Below, piece after piece: positions 1 through 6,864 of a stretch of DNA of 7,241 nt. Under the pieces are notes generated by a model. That model did no database searches and was not told where the DNA came from. It worked only from the letters and a program-made list of their open reading frames with translations. Each line of letters opens with the position of its first letter. Within the stretch, counting starts at the first letter, position 1. Source of the DNA: a bacterium UBP3_UBA1247 (lineage in GTDB: Bacteria; UBA3054). Location of the stretch: contig DBWD01000061.1 of the NCBI GenBank assembly GCA_002308555.1, positions 1,824 through 9,064 of the forward strand, in the 5' to 3' direction. The position numbers were made by a program, and so were the translations under genes.

Positions 1-800
1 AGCTGCAGGCCTTCCGTCCAGCCTTTAATGACGCCGTTAAGGGGGAAGGAAATGGGTTCGCCGCGCTTGTAGGAGCTGTCGAATTCCTTGCCGTTCACAA
101 GGGTGCCCTTGTAGTGGACTTTCACGGTGTCGGTGGCTTTGGGCTTGGCGCCTTCGCCTTCCTTGATGACCTGGTACTGCAGGCCGGATTCGGTCACTTT
201 GACGCCTTCCTTTTTGGCGTTCTCTTCCAGGAATTTCTTGCTTTCGACTTTGACAGCCTCGGCTTTGGCTTTGGCCTTTTCCTTGACCATATTGTCCATG
301 GCGTCCATGGCGGCCTTGCGCTGATCTTCGTTCAGGCGGGGCTCTTTGCCGTCCTTGGCGTCGTTGATGCCTTTCAGGACTTCTTCCTTGTCCAGGGAAT
401 CAACGCCGTTGGCGATAAAATTCATGCCGATCTGGTAGCCGGTGAAATAGCTGAGGACGCCGTTCGCGTCCACAAAGTCCTTGTCCCCTTCCGTGGCGGA
501 ATGAGTCATGAAGGCCTGATGCTGGGCTTTCAGTTCCTCGGTCTTGATCTTGCTGGGATTTTTCGCGAAGCCGTCGTCGATGCCTTCCATTATTTTTTCC
601 GGGGAAAGGCAGAGTTTGTACTGCTTGTTGCCTGTATAGAGCGTGTAACCTAAGGAATAGGAGAAATCTTTCATGGAGGGTTCCGTGGTGTTGGTTTCAG
701 TTTTAGGCGCGGCGGGTTCGGCGGGTTTTTCCGCCTCGGCGGCGCTGAGGGCTACGCTCCCCATCAGGAGAGCGGCAATGGTCAGGAGATAGAGTTTCAT
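1..800 (-). CDS. Secreted FKBP-type peptidyl-prolyl cis-trans isomerase, Mip/FkpA-like (3' end missing)
   Basis: This gene encodes a proline cis-trans isomerase and foldase expected to act outside the inner membrane. The ATG is at 798-800, and 266 codons are visible before the window edge. Residues 1-20 look like a signal peptide: a short basic start, a hydrophobic core, then ALSA before AEAEKP, with cleavage likely near residue 20. A Pro/Ala/Thr-rich linker follows to about residue 42. Two helical segments resembling the FKBP N-terminal dimerisation domain follow (about 46-101 and 116-171), then a Lys/Ala/Glu-rich helix (172-196). The FKBP catalytic domain starts near residue 200. It shows VHYKGTL (Tyr230), EFDSS (Phe240, Asp241), GVIKGW (Val257, Ile258, Trp261) and EGLQ, matching the ligand-pocket residues of the family. 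The end of the catalytic domain lies off the left edge. The gene follows gpmI by 11 bases and is probably cotranscribed with it. The family call is firm, but whether it is mip, fkpA or fklB cannot be settled. Confidence 0.93.
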   Translation of the reverse strand, partial: MKLYLLTIAALLMGSVALSAAEAEKPAEPAAPKTETNTTEPSMKDFSYSLGYTLYTGNKQYKLCLSPEKIMEGIDDGFAKNPSKIKTEELKAQHQAFMTHSATEGDKDFVDANGVLSYFTGYQIGMNFIANGVDSLDKEEVLKGINDAKDGKEPRLNEDQRKAAMDAMDNMVKEKAKAKAEAVKVESKKFLEENAKKEGVKVTESGLQYQVIKEGEGAKPKATDTVKVHYKGTLVNGKEFDSSYKRGEPISFPLNGVIKGWTEGLQ

Positions 801-804
801 AAAG

Positions 805-811
805 TTCCTCT
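805..811 (-). promoter_or_regulatory. Shine-Dalgarno of the FKBP gene
   Basis: On the minus strand AGAGGAA lies directly after the gpmI stop codon TGA. AGAGGA is separated by 5 bases from the ATG at 798-800. It fixes the FKBP start and shows that this gene has its own ribosome binding site although it is almost contiguous with gpmI. Confidence 0.75.
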
Positions 812-2506
812 TCATTTGATCTTGATTAACGAATCGAAATAGCCTTCGGGCTTCTCGAAGCCCAGAAGGGCGAGAAGCGTGGAGGCGATGTTGCCCAGGC
901 CGGGCTTGTTGGAGGTCTCGGCCAGTTCGTAACGTTCCGTGTCCGGTCCCGCGATGACGAAGGGGACGGGGTTGAGCGTGTGGCTGGTGAGCTGCTTGTA
1001 TTGTCCGCCGGCGCCCATTTCCGGTTCGCCGGTCTTCTTGTTGCAGGAGATCATCTGCTCGCAGTTGCCGTGGTCGGCGGTGAGCACCAACGTTCCGCCC
1101 ATTTCTTTGGTGGCGGCAAGAATCATGGCCACAGCCTCGTCGACGGCCTTCACGGCCTCGGTGGCGGCCGCCATGGAGCCCGTGTGGCCCACCATGTCGC
1201 CGTTGGCCAGGTTGCAGCGCAGGAATTTGTATTTCCCGCTCTTGATGGCGGCGACGAGGGCGGTCGCAACCTCGATGGCTTTCATCCTGGGGGCCTGGTC
1301 GAAGGGGATCTTGTCGGACTCTATCTCCTGCCAGGTCTCGAGCTCGTCGTCGAACTTGGAGGAGTTGTTGCCGTTCCAAAAATAGGTCACGTGGCCGAAT
1401 TTCTGGGTCTCGCTGATGGCGAACTGGGAGACTTTGTTGCGGGAGAGGTATTCCGAGACCGTGCGGTCGATCTGCGGAGGGCTGACGAGGTAGACGGGAG
1501 GCATGTGCGTGTCGCCGTCGTATTCCATCATGCCGGCGTAGACCACCTTCGGGAAACGCTTTCTCTGGAAGCCCTTGAAATTCTCTTCCGTAAGGGCGCG
1601 ACTTATTTCCAAGGCGCGGTCGCCGCGGAAATTGAAGAAGACCACGGAGTCGCCGTCCTTGATGGTGGTCAGGGGCTTGGTCGGATCATTGGGATCGCTG
1701 ACCACGAAAGCCGGCAGATACTGGTCGTCCTGCTTGGAGGAAACTCTCAGTTCCTTGATGGCTTCCATGGCGTTGGGGAACTTGGCGCCTTCGCCCAGCA
1801 CGTGGGCGTTGTAGCCTCTTTCCACGATGGTCCAGTCGGCCTCGTAGCGGTCCATGGTGGTGACCATGCGGCCGCCGCCGGAGGCGATGAAATATTTTCT
1901 CGTCTTACCGCTGGCTTCGGCTTGGCGTCTGAGGGACCAGAGGTAGTCCTCGAGCTCGCCCACGTAGCGCAGGGCGGAGAGCGGCGGAACGTCGCGGCCG
2001 TCCAGCAGCGTGTGGACGTAGACTTCCTCCACGCCCTTCTCGTCGCACTCCCCTATCATGGCGATGAGGTGCGCGATGTTGGAGTGGACGTTGCCGTCGG
2101 ACAGAAGGCCGATGAAGTGGATGGGAGCCTTGTTGTCGAGGGCGTTGCCCATGATCTTCTTCCAGCCTTCGCCGGCGTAGATCCTTTTTTCCGCGATGGC
2201 CTTGGCGACGAGGCTGGCGCCCTGGTCGAAGACGCGGCCGGCGCCCATGGCGTTGTGGCCGACTTCGCTGTTGCCCTGGTCGGCGTCGGAGGGCATGCCG
2301 ACGGCGGTGCCGTGGGCCTGCAGCCTGGTGGAGATCTTCTCGTTGTCGATGAGGGCGTGGAGCGTCTTGGGTTCGGCCGCTTCGTAAGCGTTGCCGGGAT
2401 AGCCTTCCTTGGAGCCTTTGAAAATGCCGACTCCGTCCATGATGACGAAGACCAGAGGGCCCTTGACGCCGTCATAGTTGGGAAGTTTTTTCAGGGTGAA
2501 ATCCAT
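812..2506 (-). CDS. gpmI: 2,3-bisphosphoglycerate-independent phosphoglycerate mutase, long form
   Basis: The enzyme interconverts 3-phosphoglycerate and 2-phosphoglycerate in cytoplasmic glycolysis and gluconeogenesis, through a phosphoserine intermediate and two metal ions, usually Mn2+. The protein has 564 residues. The alkaline-phosphatase-like domain is split around the transferase domain (about 94-327). Metal ligands and the nucleophile are all recognisable: Asp24 in VIMDGVG, Ser80 in DQGNSEVGH, Asp437 and His441 in NGDMVGH, Asp478 and His479 in TADHGN, and His509 in TSHT. Substrate-binding residues are also in place: His141, Arg171/Asp172 in LLDGRD, Arg213 and Arg220 in [12 protein letters not shown], Arg294 and Arg297 in NFRGDR, and Lys369 in [16 protein letters not shown]. 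Most bacterial versions have about 510 residues; this length and the wording of the motifs resemble the plant and trypanosomatid form. The ATG at 2504-2506 has AAGGAA 5 bases upstream. It is first in a probable two-gene unit with the FKBP gene. No residue appears to be missing, so it should be active. Confidence 0.97.
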   Translation of the reverse strand: MDFTLKKLPNYDGVKGPLVFVIMDGVGIFKGSKEGYPGNAYEAAEPKTLHALIDNEKISTRLQAHGTAVGMPSDADQGNSEVGHNAMGAGRVFDQGASLVAKAIAEKRIYAGEGWKKIMGNALDNKAPIHFIGLLSDGNVHSNIAHLIAMIGECDEKGVEEVYVHTLLDGRDVPPLSALRYVGELEDYLWSLRRQAEASGKTRKYFIASGGGRMVTTMDRYEADWTIVERGYNAHVLGEGAKFPNAMEAIKELRVSSKQDDQYLPAFVVSDPNDPTKPLTTIKDGDSVVFFNFRGDRALEISRALTEENFKGFQRKRFPKVVYAGMMEYDGDTHMPPVYLVSPPQIDRTVSEYLSRNKVSQFAISETQKFGHVTYFWNGNNSSKFDDELETWQEIESDKIPFDQAPRMKAIEVATALVAAIKSGKYKFLRCNLANGDMVGHTGSMAAATEAVKAVDEAVAMILAATKEMGGTLVLTADHGNCEQMISCNKKTGEPEMGAGGQYKQLTSHTLNPVPFVIAGPDTERYELAETSNKPGLGNIASTLLALLGFEKPEGYFDSLIKIK

Positions 2507-2511
2507 AAATA

Positions 2512-2517
2512 TTCCTT
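2512..2517 (-). promoter_or_regulatory. Shine-Dalgarno of gpmI
   Basis: AAGGAA on the minus strand is 5 bases before the gpmI ATG at 2504-2506. It supports this start, which also places the N-terminal MDGVG metal motif at residue 23, as expected for the long form. Confidence 0.75.
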
Positions 2518-2537
2518 AATAATTGGTTATTAGGATT

Positions 2538-2546
2538 ATTATAGCA
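2538..2546 (-). promoter_or_regulatory. Extended -10 promoter element for gpmI and the FKBP gene
   Basis: The minus strand reads TGCTATAAT, a perfect TATAAT (2538-2543) preceded by the TGn extension. No good -35 hexamer lies 16-18 bases upstream, which fits an extended -10 promoter. Transcription would begin near 2531, leaving a leader of about 25 bases before the gpmI ATG. The element lies downstream of the terminator of the preceding gene, as needed for independent transcription. Confidence 0.65.
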
Positions 2547-2584
2547 TTATTCCGCCCCCGGGTTCCTGTCTTTTTGGACGAGGG

Positions 2585-2626
2585 AAAAAGAAAAAGCCCC
2601 GGACCTTGCGGGAAGGTCCGGGGCTT
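2585..2626 (-). terminator. Rho-independent terminator of the pseudopilin gene
   Basis: A perfect 14-bp inverted repeat, AAGCCCCGGACCTT at 2594-2607 and its complement at 2613-2626, encloses a 5-base loop. On the minus strand the hairpin is followed by TTTCTTTTT (2593-2585), a proper U-rich tail. It starts 22 bases after the pseudopilin stop codon. On the plus strand only CTTTGG follows the stem, so it should work mainly in the minus direction. Confidence 0.9.
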
Positions 2627-2648
2627 CTTTGGAAAACGGGAACGGTTC

Positions 2649-5600
2649 TTATTCCTTGGAAATGACTTTGAACTGCGCCTTGCCGTCTTCCTCGCCGGTC
2701 TGGGCCAGGTCGCCGCGGTCGACGATGACGTCCATGAGCGAGCGGGCGATGATCTTGTCGCCTCCCGCCTCGTTGAACTCGGGCGAAGCCGTGACTTTCT
2801 CCAGGGAGTCCGCGATGACCTTTATCCTGTACTGGTCGCTGCGGACGGTGATGAGGTTGGAGATCTCGCTGAAGATCTTGGGCGTCATGCCTTTTATTTC
2901 CAAAAGATCCGCCGTATTGCGGTAGGGCTTGATCTTGTTGCCGGAGCGGTCCACGCCCTTCTCTATGGCCCTGGCGATGGTCGGGGTGATGCCCTTAAGC
3001 GCGCAGAGGACCCGGGCGGAAGCTGTGTTGATGTTGATCTTGCCGCTGGTCTGGCCGGGGGCCAGGAAGGCGTAGTCGAACCAGGCTTTGCCGGAGGTCT
3101 CGGCGCCCCTCAGGTTGTGGGGCACCAGCTTGATCTTGATGCCGTTCTTGTGGGAGATGTGGCAGGCGTGGATCAAGCCGCAGTAGACGCGGTCGTTCTT
3201 GTCGATCTGGAGACGCTGGGTGGCGCTGCCCATGAGGTACGGGTTGTCCGAGGTTATGCGCATCTTGTCGTCCGCCAGGGGCAGCCTGTCGTATTCGCCG
3301 TTCTGATAATTGTAAACGTAAACGTCCAGCGTGGCGTTGTGGTTCTCCTCAAGGAATTCCGTGGTCTTGATGGAGTCGTTCAGGCCGAAGATATAAAGGC
3401 CGTAGTCGCCTTTCACAAGTCCCTTGTTCTCCCATTCCCAGATGCCCTCGTCGCCTTCCGAGTCGGTGTAGTACATGGCGGTGGAATAGCCGGAGCCCAC
3501 GCTTACCATGTCGCCTTTCTTAAGCCTCAGCTGCTTGAGGCTGGGCGCGGTCAGGCCTTCCACCAGAAGGCCGCTGCTGGAGTTGGATTTGACGGGGATC
3601 TTCTCGCCTTTCAGATTGCCCGTGAGCACGCGCAGGGTCTGGCCGGTCCAGGTGTTGGCGGCCCAGCCCATGTTGTTGAAGGTCAGGTTGTCGCCGTTGG
3701 CGGTCTTGACTTCGCCGAAAGCCTGCTTCCAGCCGCTCTGGTGCACGCCCTCCTCCTCGCCGTCCAGGCGGATGCCGGAAGTGGTGAAATACTTGCTGAG
3801 GGCCTTCAGGGTCTTGACGCCGCCCCGGCCCTTGGTGCCCACCGTGGACCAGGAATCGGCGGTCCTGACGTTCAGGACTTCGCCCACGTTGGCCAGGTGG
3901 TTGTTCTTGATGTGGGTCAGGCTGTGCTTCTTGAAGGAGCGGCTGCGGGCTTTGTCCAGGGTGCCGCCGAAGCTGGGCTTGCTGACGGAGCGCCAGACGT
4001 AGTGGGCCGGGTCGGATTTTTCCGTGGAATAGCCGATCTCGTCCTTGGTCAGGCTGCCGTATTCCGTGGTACGTGCGGCGATCTGGCCGTACTCGTTCTT
4101 CATGGTGAAAGACACGAAACCGCCCTGCCTGGGCAGGCCGCGCACGCGGATCTGGTCGCCGGCCTCCAGGCCGCTGTTGACAGCGTCGCCCACGCCGATG
4201 TCGATGACGTGGGAGGTGTTGTTGTAAACGTATTTGAACATGCCGTTGGGCGCGTCGTAGCCGCCCCTGGGGTGGCGGGTGGAGACGAACTCGATGATCT
4301 CGCCCTTGAGCTGGTCTTTCTTCCAGTCAGCGCCGGTCACGGTGATGTAGCTGTGGCCGTAGTTGTAGCCGGAAACTTTCGTGACGTCGTAAAGGATGCC
4401 CCAGTCGTCCGCCGGCAGCTCGAAGACCGGGATCTCGTTCTCCTTGTTGTGGCCGTAGCCGCCGGTGCCGTTGCAGTATTCGATGTCGAAGATCTGCTTG
4501 TTGCTGGTCAGGTAGAAATAGCCGCCCGGCTCGATCAGGGGGTTGGGATCGTCGTAGTAGCCGCCGTAGGCTTTGCTGTAGTGTTCGGCCGACTTGATCT
4601 GGGCCAGGTCGAAGGATTCCACGCCGGTGTTGACCACCACGGACCAGTTCCTCAAGGAGATGGGGGCCGAGCTGATGTTTATTAGCTCCACGATGTCCGG
4701 GCGGAAGAAATACAGGGAGTCGCTGGCGTTGACGTTCTTGCCGCTCTGGTTGGCGCCGGATTTCTTGGCTTTCCTGGAGGAGGTCAGGTAAAGCGGGATG
4801 AAGCCGGCGCTGTTGGGCTTCTGGGGCTTGCCGTCCTTGTACTTGTACCTGAGGAGGTAGTTGCCGCGCCTATCCTTGTCCTCCGGCTGGACGGAATATT
4901 TGGAAGGAACGCCGTCCATGTCCATTTCCCTCAGGTCCGAGCGCTTGAAACCGCACCAGTTGTTCTTGAAGGCCTGGTTGGCGCTGTAGATGAGGTAGTA
5001 GTATTTTTCCTGCTTGGGGGTGTTGGGCCTGGTGTAGAAGGTGCCGGTCTGCTCCTTCCTGTCCGTCCAGGCCGCGGCGGAGATCATCCACCAGGCCCAG
5101 ATGCCCACCCTGTCGTTGGCCAGGTTTGTCTTGACGCCTTCCAGGAAAGTGTTGTTGTTGGCGGGGACCCTGATGGTCACGCTCTTGCTGTTGCCGGCGG
5201 AGCTGGCCAGGATCTCGAAGCCTTTCGTGACGGCGCTGTTCTTGCTGGTCACGTGATGGACGATGCAGGTAGCGTTCTTCCACTGGTCCTTGACCCAGCC
5301 TCCCACTTCCGCCTTCATGAAGTAGGCGTAGTCGCCGCTGGTGTACATGGGATTGTCCAGCCTGATCTCCGCCCTGTTGCCGTTCAGGTGGATGTCCCTG
5401 ATGCGGAAATAGGTCCTCATGGCGCTGGCCGAGAAGCCGCATTCGTCATAATTGCTCTTGCCGGCGTAGATGCGGTTGGCGAACATCACGTGGTAGGAGT
5501 TCTCGTCTTTCCTGCCGTAGCCCTGGTGGTCGGTCTCCACGATCCAGCTGCCGTCGTGGGCCATGATCTCGTTGAAGCAGACCGCCTCGATGCCGTACGT

Positions 5601-6656
5601 ACTTTCAATGGTGGACAGGACGTGGTTCTCGTCGGTGTAGTCCGCCATGTTGACCACCAGCTCGCGCAGGCTGGAGGAGGAGGGCTCGAAATTGTACTCC
5701 AGGTTGGCGTTCCTCAGCACGCGCCTCAGCTGCTTCATGTCGGAGTTGTTGATGTTCAGCTGACGGAAGACCTTGCCGGCGTTCTCGTCGTAATAGCTCT
5801 CCTGGGAACGGGAAGTGATGGTGGCGTAGTGCTTGATCTGGTCCTCGGCGGACTTGCTGAGGTTCTGCTTGTTGGGGGCGATGATGGAGATCATCTCCCG
5901 CAGGTTCAGGAAGGCCTTGTCGTCCCAGACCAGGTGGTCCGGATTGTATTCCTCGGGCTCGTCCACGCCCTCGTTGCGCTCGTCCACCTGCTGGTTGGCG
6001 TTGTTGTCGATCTCGTCCGCGGCGTACTGGGAGGCGTTCAGGTTGTCGTCCACGTTGGCCTGGCCCGGCTTAAGGTCACGGCCGTAGCGGTAATTTATGA
6101 TGTTCTTGGCCGCCTCGGGAGAGATGGGCAGGCCCGCCTTGCCGCCCTCGCCCGTGAGCATGACCTCGAAAGTCCCGAAGCCTTCGTTCTGGTCTTTCGG
6201 GGAAAGCGCGCTGGCGGTGTTGATGTTGATCTTCGCCAGCTCGTCCTCCACCAGCACGGCGTAGCGCCCCACGATCATGTCGTTGGCGTCCCTGACGTAG
6301 ATCCAGCGGGCCAGGTTGCTCTTGTCGCCGTGGGTGCCGTCCATGTCCACCGCCTGGTCGCCCTGCTTGGGCTTGAAAGTCGTGGACCAGGGCTCGCTGT
6401 AATCGTCGTAGGCGGAGGAGCGGTAATAGTCCTCGCGGAGAAGCCCGTAGGCGTGCTGCAGGGCGGACTGGGCCAGCATGTCGGACTGGGTCTGCCCCAC
6501 GGAGATGACGCCGGACTGGCTTTCCAATCCTATGAAGGTGGCGAAGGTGGCGGAAAGGATGGAAAGCACGGTCAGCACGGTCAGCACCATCAGGAGCGCG
6601 ACGCCCCTGGGTCTCCCAGCCGCGGCGGAATATTTTTGAGCGGGTCTTCTCAGCAT
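2649..6656 (-). CDS. Giant GspK-like minor pseudopilin with lamin-tail-like and helix-hairpin-helix segments
   Basis: Related to GspK, the minor pseudopilin at the tip of the type II secretion pseudopilus, and probably inner-membrane anchored before assembly. Residues are counted from the ATG at 6654-6656 (1335 in all); a TTG two codons upstream is the only alternative. A basic leader ends in RPRG, with prepilin-peptidase cleavage expected at Gly18/Val19. A hydrophobic helix (19-44) follows and has no Glu at mature position 5, as is usual for GspK. GRYAVLVEDELAKININTA (131-149) is typical of GspK; LNINNSDMKQLRRVL (300-314) and KININTASAR (1206-1215, then a helix-hairpin-helix-like region to about 1268) repeat the motif. 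VCFNEIMAH (360-368) and VELINISSAPISLRNW (656-671) resemble the two ends of a lamin-tail domain, about 290 residues apart. GspK proteins usually have about 300-350 residues, so some 850 are extra. No other secretion gene is in the window; a promoter upstream and a terminator downstream suggest single-gene transcription. The family call is good, the role of the middle unknown. Confidence 0.8.
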   Translation of the reverse strand: MLRRPAQKYSAAAGRPRGVALLMVLTVLTVLSILSATFATFIGLESQSGVISVGQTQSDMLAQSALQHAYGLLREDYYRSSAYDDYSEPWSTTFKPKQGDQAVDMDGTHGDKSNLARWIYVRDANDMIVGRYAVLVEDELAKININTASALSPKDQNEGFGTFEVMLTGEGGKAGLPISPEAAKNIINYRYGRDLKPGQANVDDNLNASQYAADEIDNNANQQVDERNEGVDEPEEYNPDHLVWDDKAFLNLREMISIIAPNKQNLSKSAEDQIKHYATITSRSQESYYDENAGKVFRQLNINNSDMKQLRRVLRNANLEYNFEPSSSSLRELVVNMADYTDENHVLSTIESTYGIEAVCFNEIMAHDGSWIVETDHQGYGRKDENSYHVMFANRIYAGKSNYDECGFSASAMRTYFRIRDIHLNGNRAEIRLDNPMYTSGDYAYFMKAEVGGWVKDQWKNATCIVHHVTSKNSAVTKGFEILASSAGNSKSVTIRVPANNNTFLEGVKTNLANDRVGIWAWWMISAAAWTDRKEQTGTFYTRPNTPKQEKYYYLIYSANQAFKNNWCGFKRSDLREMDMDGVPSKYSVQPEDKDRRGNYLLRYKYKDGKPQKPNSAGFIPLYLTSSRKAKKSGANQSGKNVNASDSLYFFRPDIVELINISSAPISLRNWSVVVNTGVESFDLAQIKSAEHYSKAYGGYYDDPNPLIEPGGYFYLTSNKQIFDIEYCNGTGGYGHNKENEIPVFELPADDWGILYDVTKVSGYNYGHSYITVTGADWKKDQLKGEIIEFVSTRHPRGGYDAPNGMFKYVYNNTSHVIDIGVGDAVNSGLEAGDQIRVRGLPRQGGFVSFTMKNEYGQIAARTTEYGSLTKDEIGYSTEKSDPAHYVWRSVSKPSFGGTLDKARSRSFKKHSLTHIKNNHLANVGEVLNVRTADSWSTVGTKGRGGVKTLKALSKYFTTSGIRLDGEEEGVHQSGWKQAFGEVKTANGDNLTFNNMGWAANTWTGQTLRVLTGNLKGEKIPVKSNSSSGLLVEGLTAPSLKQLRLKKGDMVSVGSGYSTAMYYTDSEGDEGIWEWENKGLVKGDYGLYIFGLNDSIKTTEFLEENHNATLDVYVYNYQNGEYDRLPLADDKMRITSDNPYLMGSATQRLQIDKNDRVYCGLIHACHISHKNGIKIKLVPHNLRGAETSGKAWFDYAFLAPGQTSGKININTASARVLCALKGITPTIARAIEKGVDRSGNKIKPYRNTADLLEIKGMTPKIFSEISNLITVRSDQYRIKVIADSLEKVTASPEFNEAGGDKIIARSLMDVIVDRGDLAQTGEEDGKAQFKVISKE
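6565..6587 (-). repeat. Nine-base direct repeat within the pseudopilin membrane helix
   Basis: The nine bases AGCACGGTC (plus strand) occur twice in tandem at 6565-6573 and 6574-6582, followed by a partial third copy at 6583-6587. They encode the repeated VLT-VLT-VLS stretch of the hydrophobic N-terminal helix. It may reflect slippage or simply a repetitive hydrophobic helix; no regulatory role is implied. Confidence 0.5.
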
Positions 6657-6694
6657 AAACAAAGCATGATTTTTGAATTTAATTTATAAGTAAG

Positions 6695-6723
6695 ATTGTA
6701 CAAAAGTGAGGATTATTTTTCAA
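6695..6723 (-). promoter_or_regulatory. Sigma70-type promoter of the pseudopilin gene
   Basis: The minus strand reads TTGAAA (6723-6718), then 17 bases, then TACAAT (6700-6695): one mismatch to consensus in each hexamer and ideal spacing. Transcription should start near 6688, giving an A/T-rich leader of about 31 bases before the ATG at 6654-6656. That leader has no Shine-Dalgarno-like purine run. Confidence 0.75.
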
Positions 6724-6811
6724 GGAAAAATAAAGCGCGCGCCCACCCTTGCCCCCCGGTTTCAGGCGCCGGCCGAAACGGTTTCTATCCCGAACCCTCC
6801 CGGCGGTTTTA

Positions 6812-6820
6812 TGGTAAAAT
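6812..6820 (+). promoter_or_regulatory. Extended -10 promoter element for ilvD
   Basis: TGGTAAAAT consists of TAAAAT (6815-6820) with a TGn extension. The start would be near 6827, leaving a leader of about 38 bases before the ilvD ATG. No convincing -35 hexamer stands 17 bases upstream, so this is a moderate call. The rest of the spacer between this element and the divergent promoter (6724-6811) is G/C-rich, and I recognise no operator or leader-peptide attenuator in it. Confidence 0.5.
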
Positions 6821-6853
6821 TTTTAGCGTCTTCACATTAACCCCTCAAAAAGC

Positions 6854-6857
6854 AGGA
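6854..6857 (+). promoter_or_regulatory. ilvD: Shine-Dalgarno of ilvD
   Basis: AGGA lies 7 bases before the ATG at 6865-6867. It selects this ATG as the ilvD start and gives the short N-terminus without extension that is common in the family. Confidence 0.65.
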
Positions 6858-6864
6858 ACAATCT

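Noticed and set aside
114..653. A 179-codon open frame on the plus strand opposite the FKBP gene
   Set aside because: It is in antisense codon register with the FKBP frame. Its repeated Phe/Gly/Leu pattern mirrors the Lys/Glu/Ala-rich helices of the real protein.
980..2533. A 517-codon open frame on the plus strand opposite gpmI
   Set aside because: It lies in codon register with gpmI, which has every catalytic residue of its family. The antisense product has no family features and is explained by codon bias.
2523..4685. A 720-codon open frame on the plus strand opposite the pseudopilin gene
   Set aside because: It is in exact antisense codon register with the minus-strand gene. Such a frame stays open because the sense gene rarely uses TTA, CTA and TCA. 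Its Val/Ala/Gly/Asp/His-rich product shows no family motif, while the sense product does.
4870..5442. A 190-codon minus-strand frame inside the pseudopilin gene, in another frame
   Set aside because: Its Gln/Arg/Gly-rich product is typical of an out-of-frame reading of GC-biased codons. The overlapping pseudopilin frame is uninterrupted, so there is no frameshift to repair.
5253..6689. A 478-codon open frame on the plus strand opposite the 5' part of the pseudopilin gene
   Set aside because: Same antisense codon register and same low-complexity Val/Gly/His-rich composition. It also runs through the minus-strand start region, and nothing recognisable is encoded.
6765..6785. Small palindromes GGCGCC and GAAACGGTTTC between the divergent promoters, considered as an operator
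   Set aside because: The arms are only 3-5 bases in a G/C-rich stretch. They match no regulator site I know and could easily arise by chance.
6821..6864. The ilvD leader, considered for an amino-acid attenuator or T-box
   Set aside because: The leader is only about 40 bases, has no leader-peptide run of Ile/Val/Leu codons and no terminator hairpin, and is too short for a T-box.
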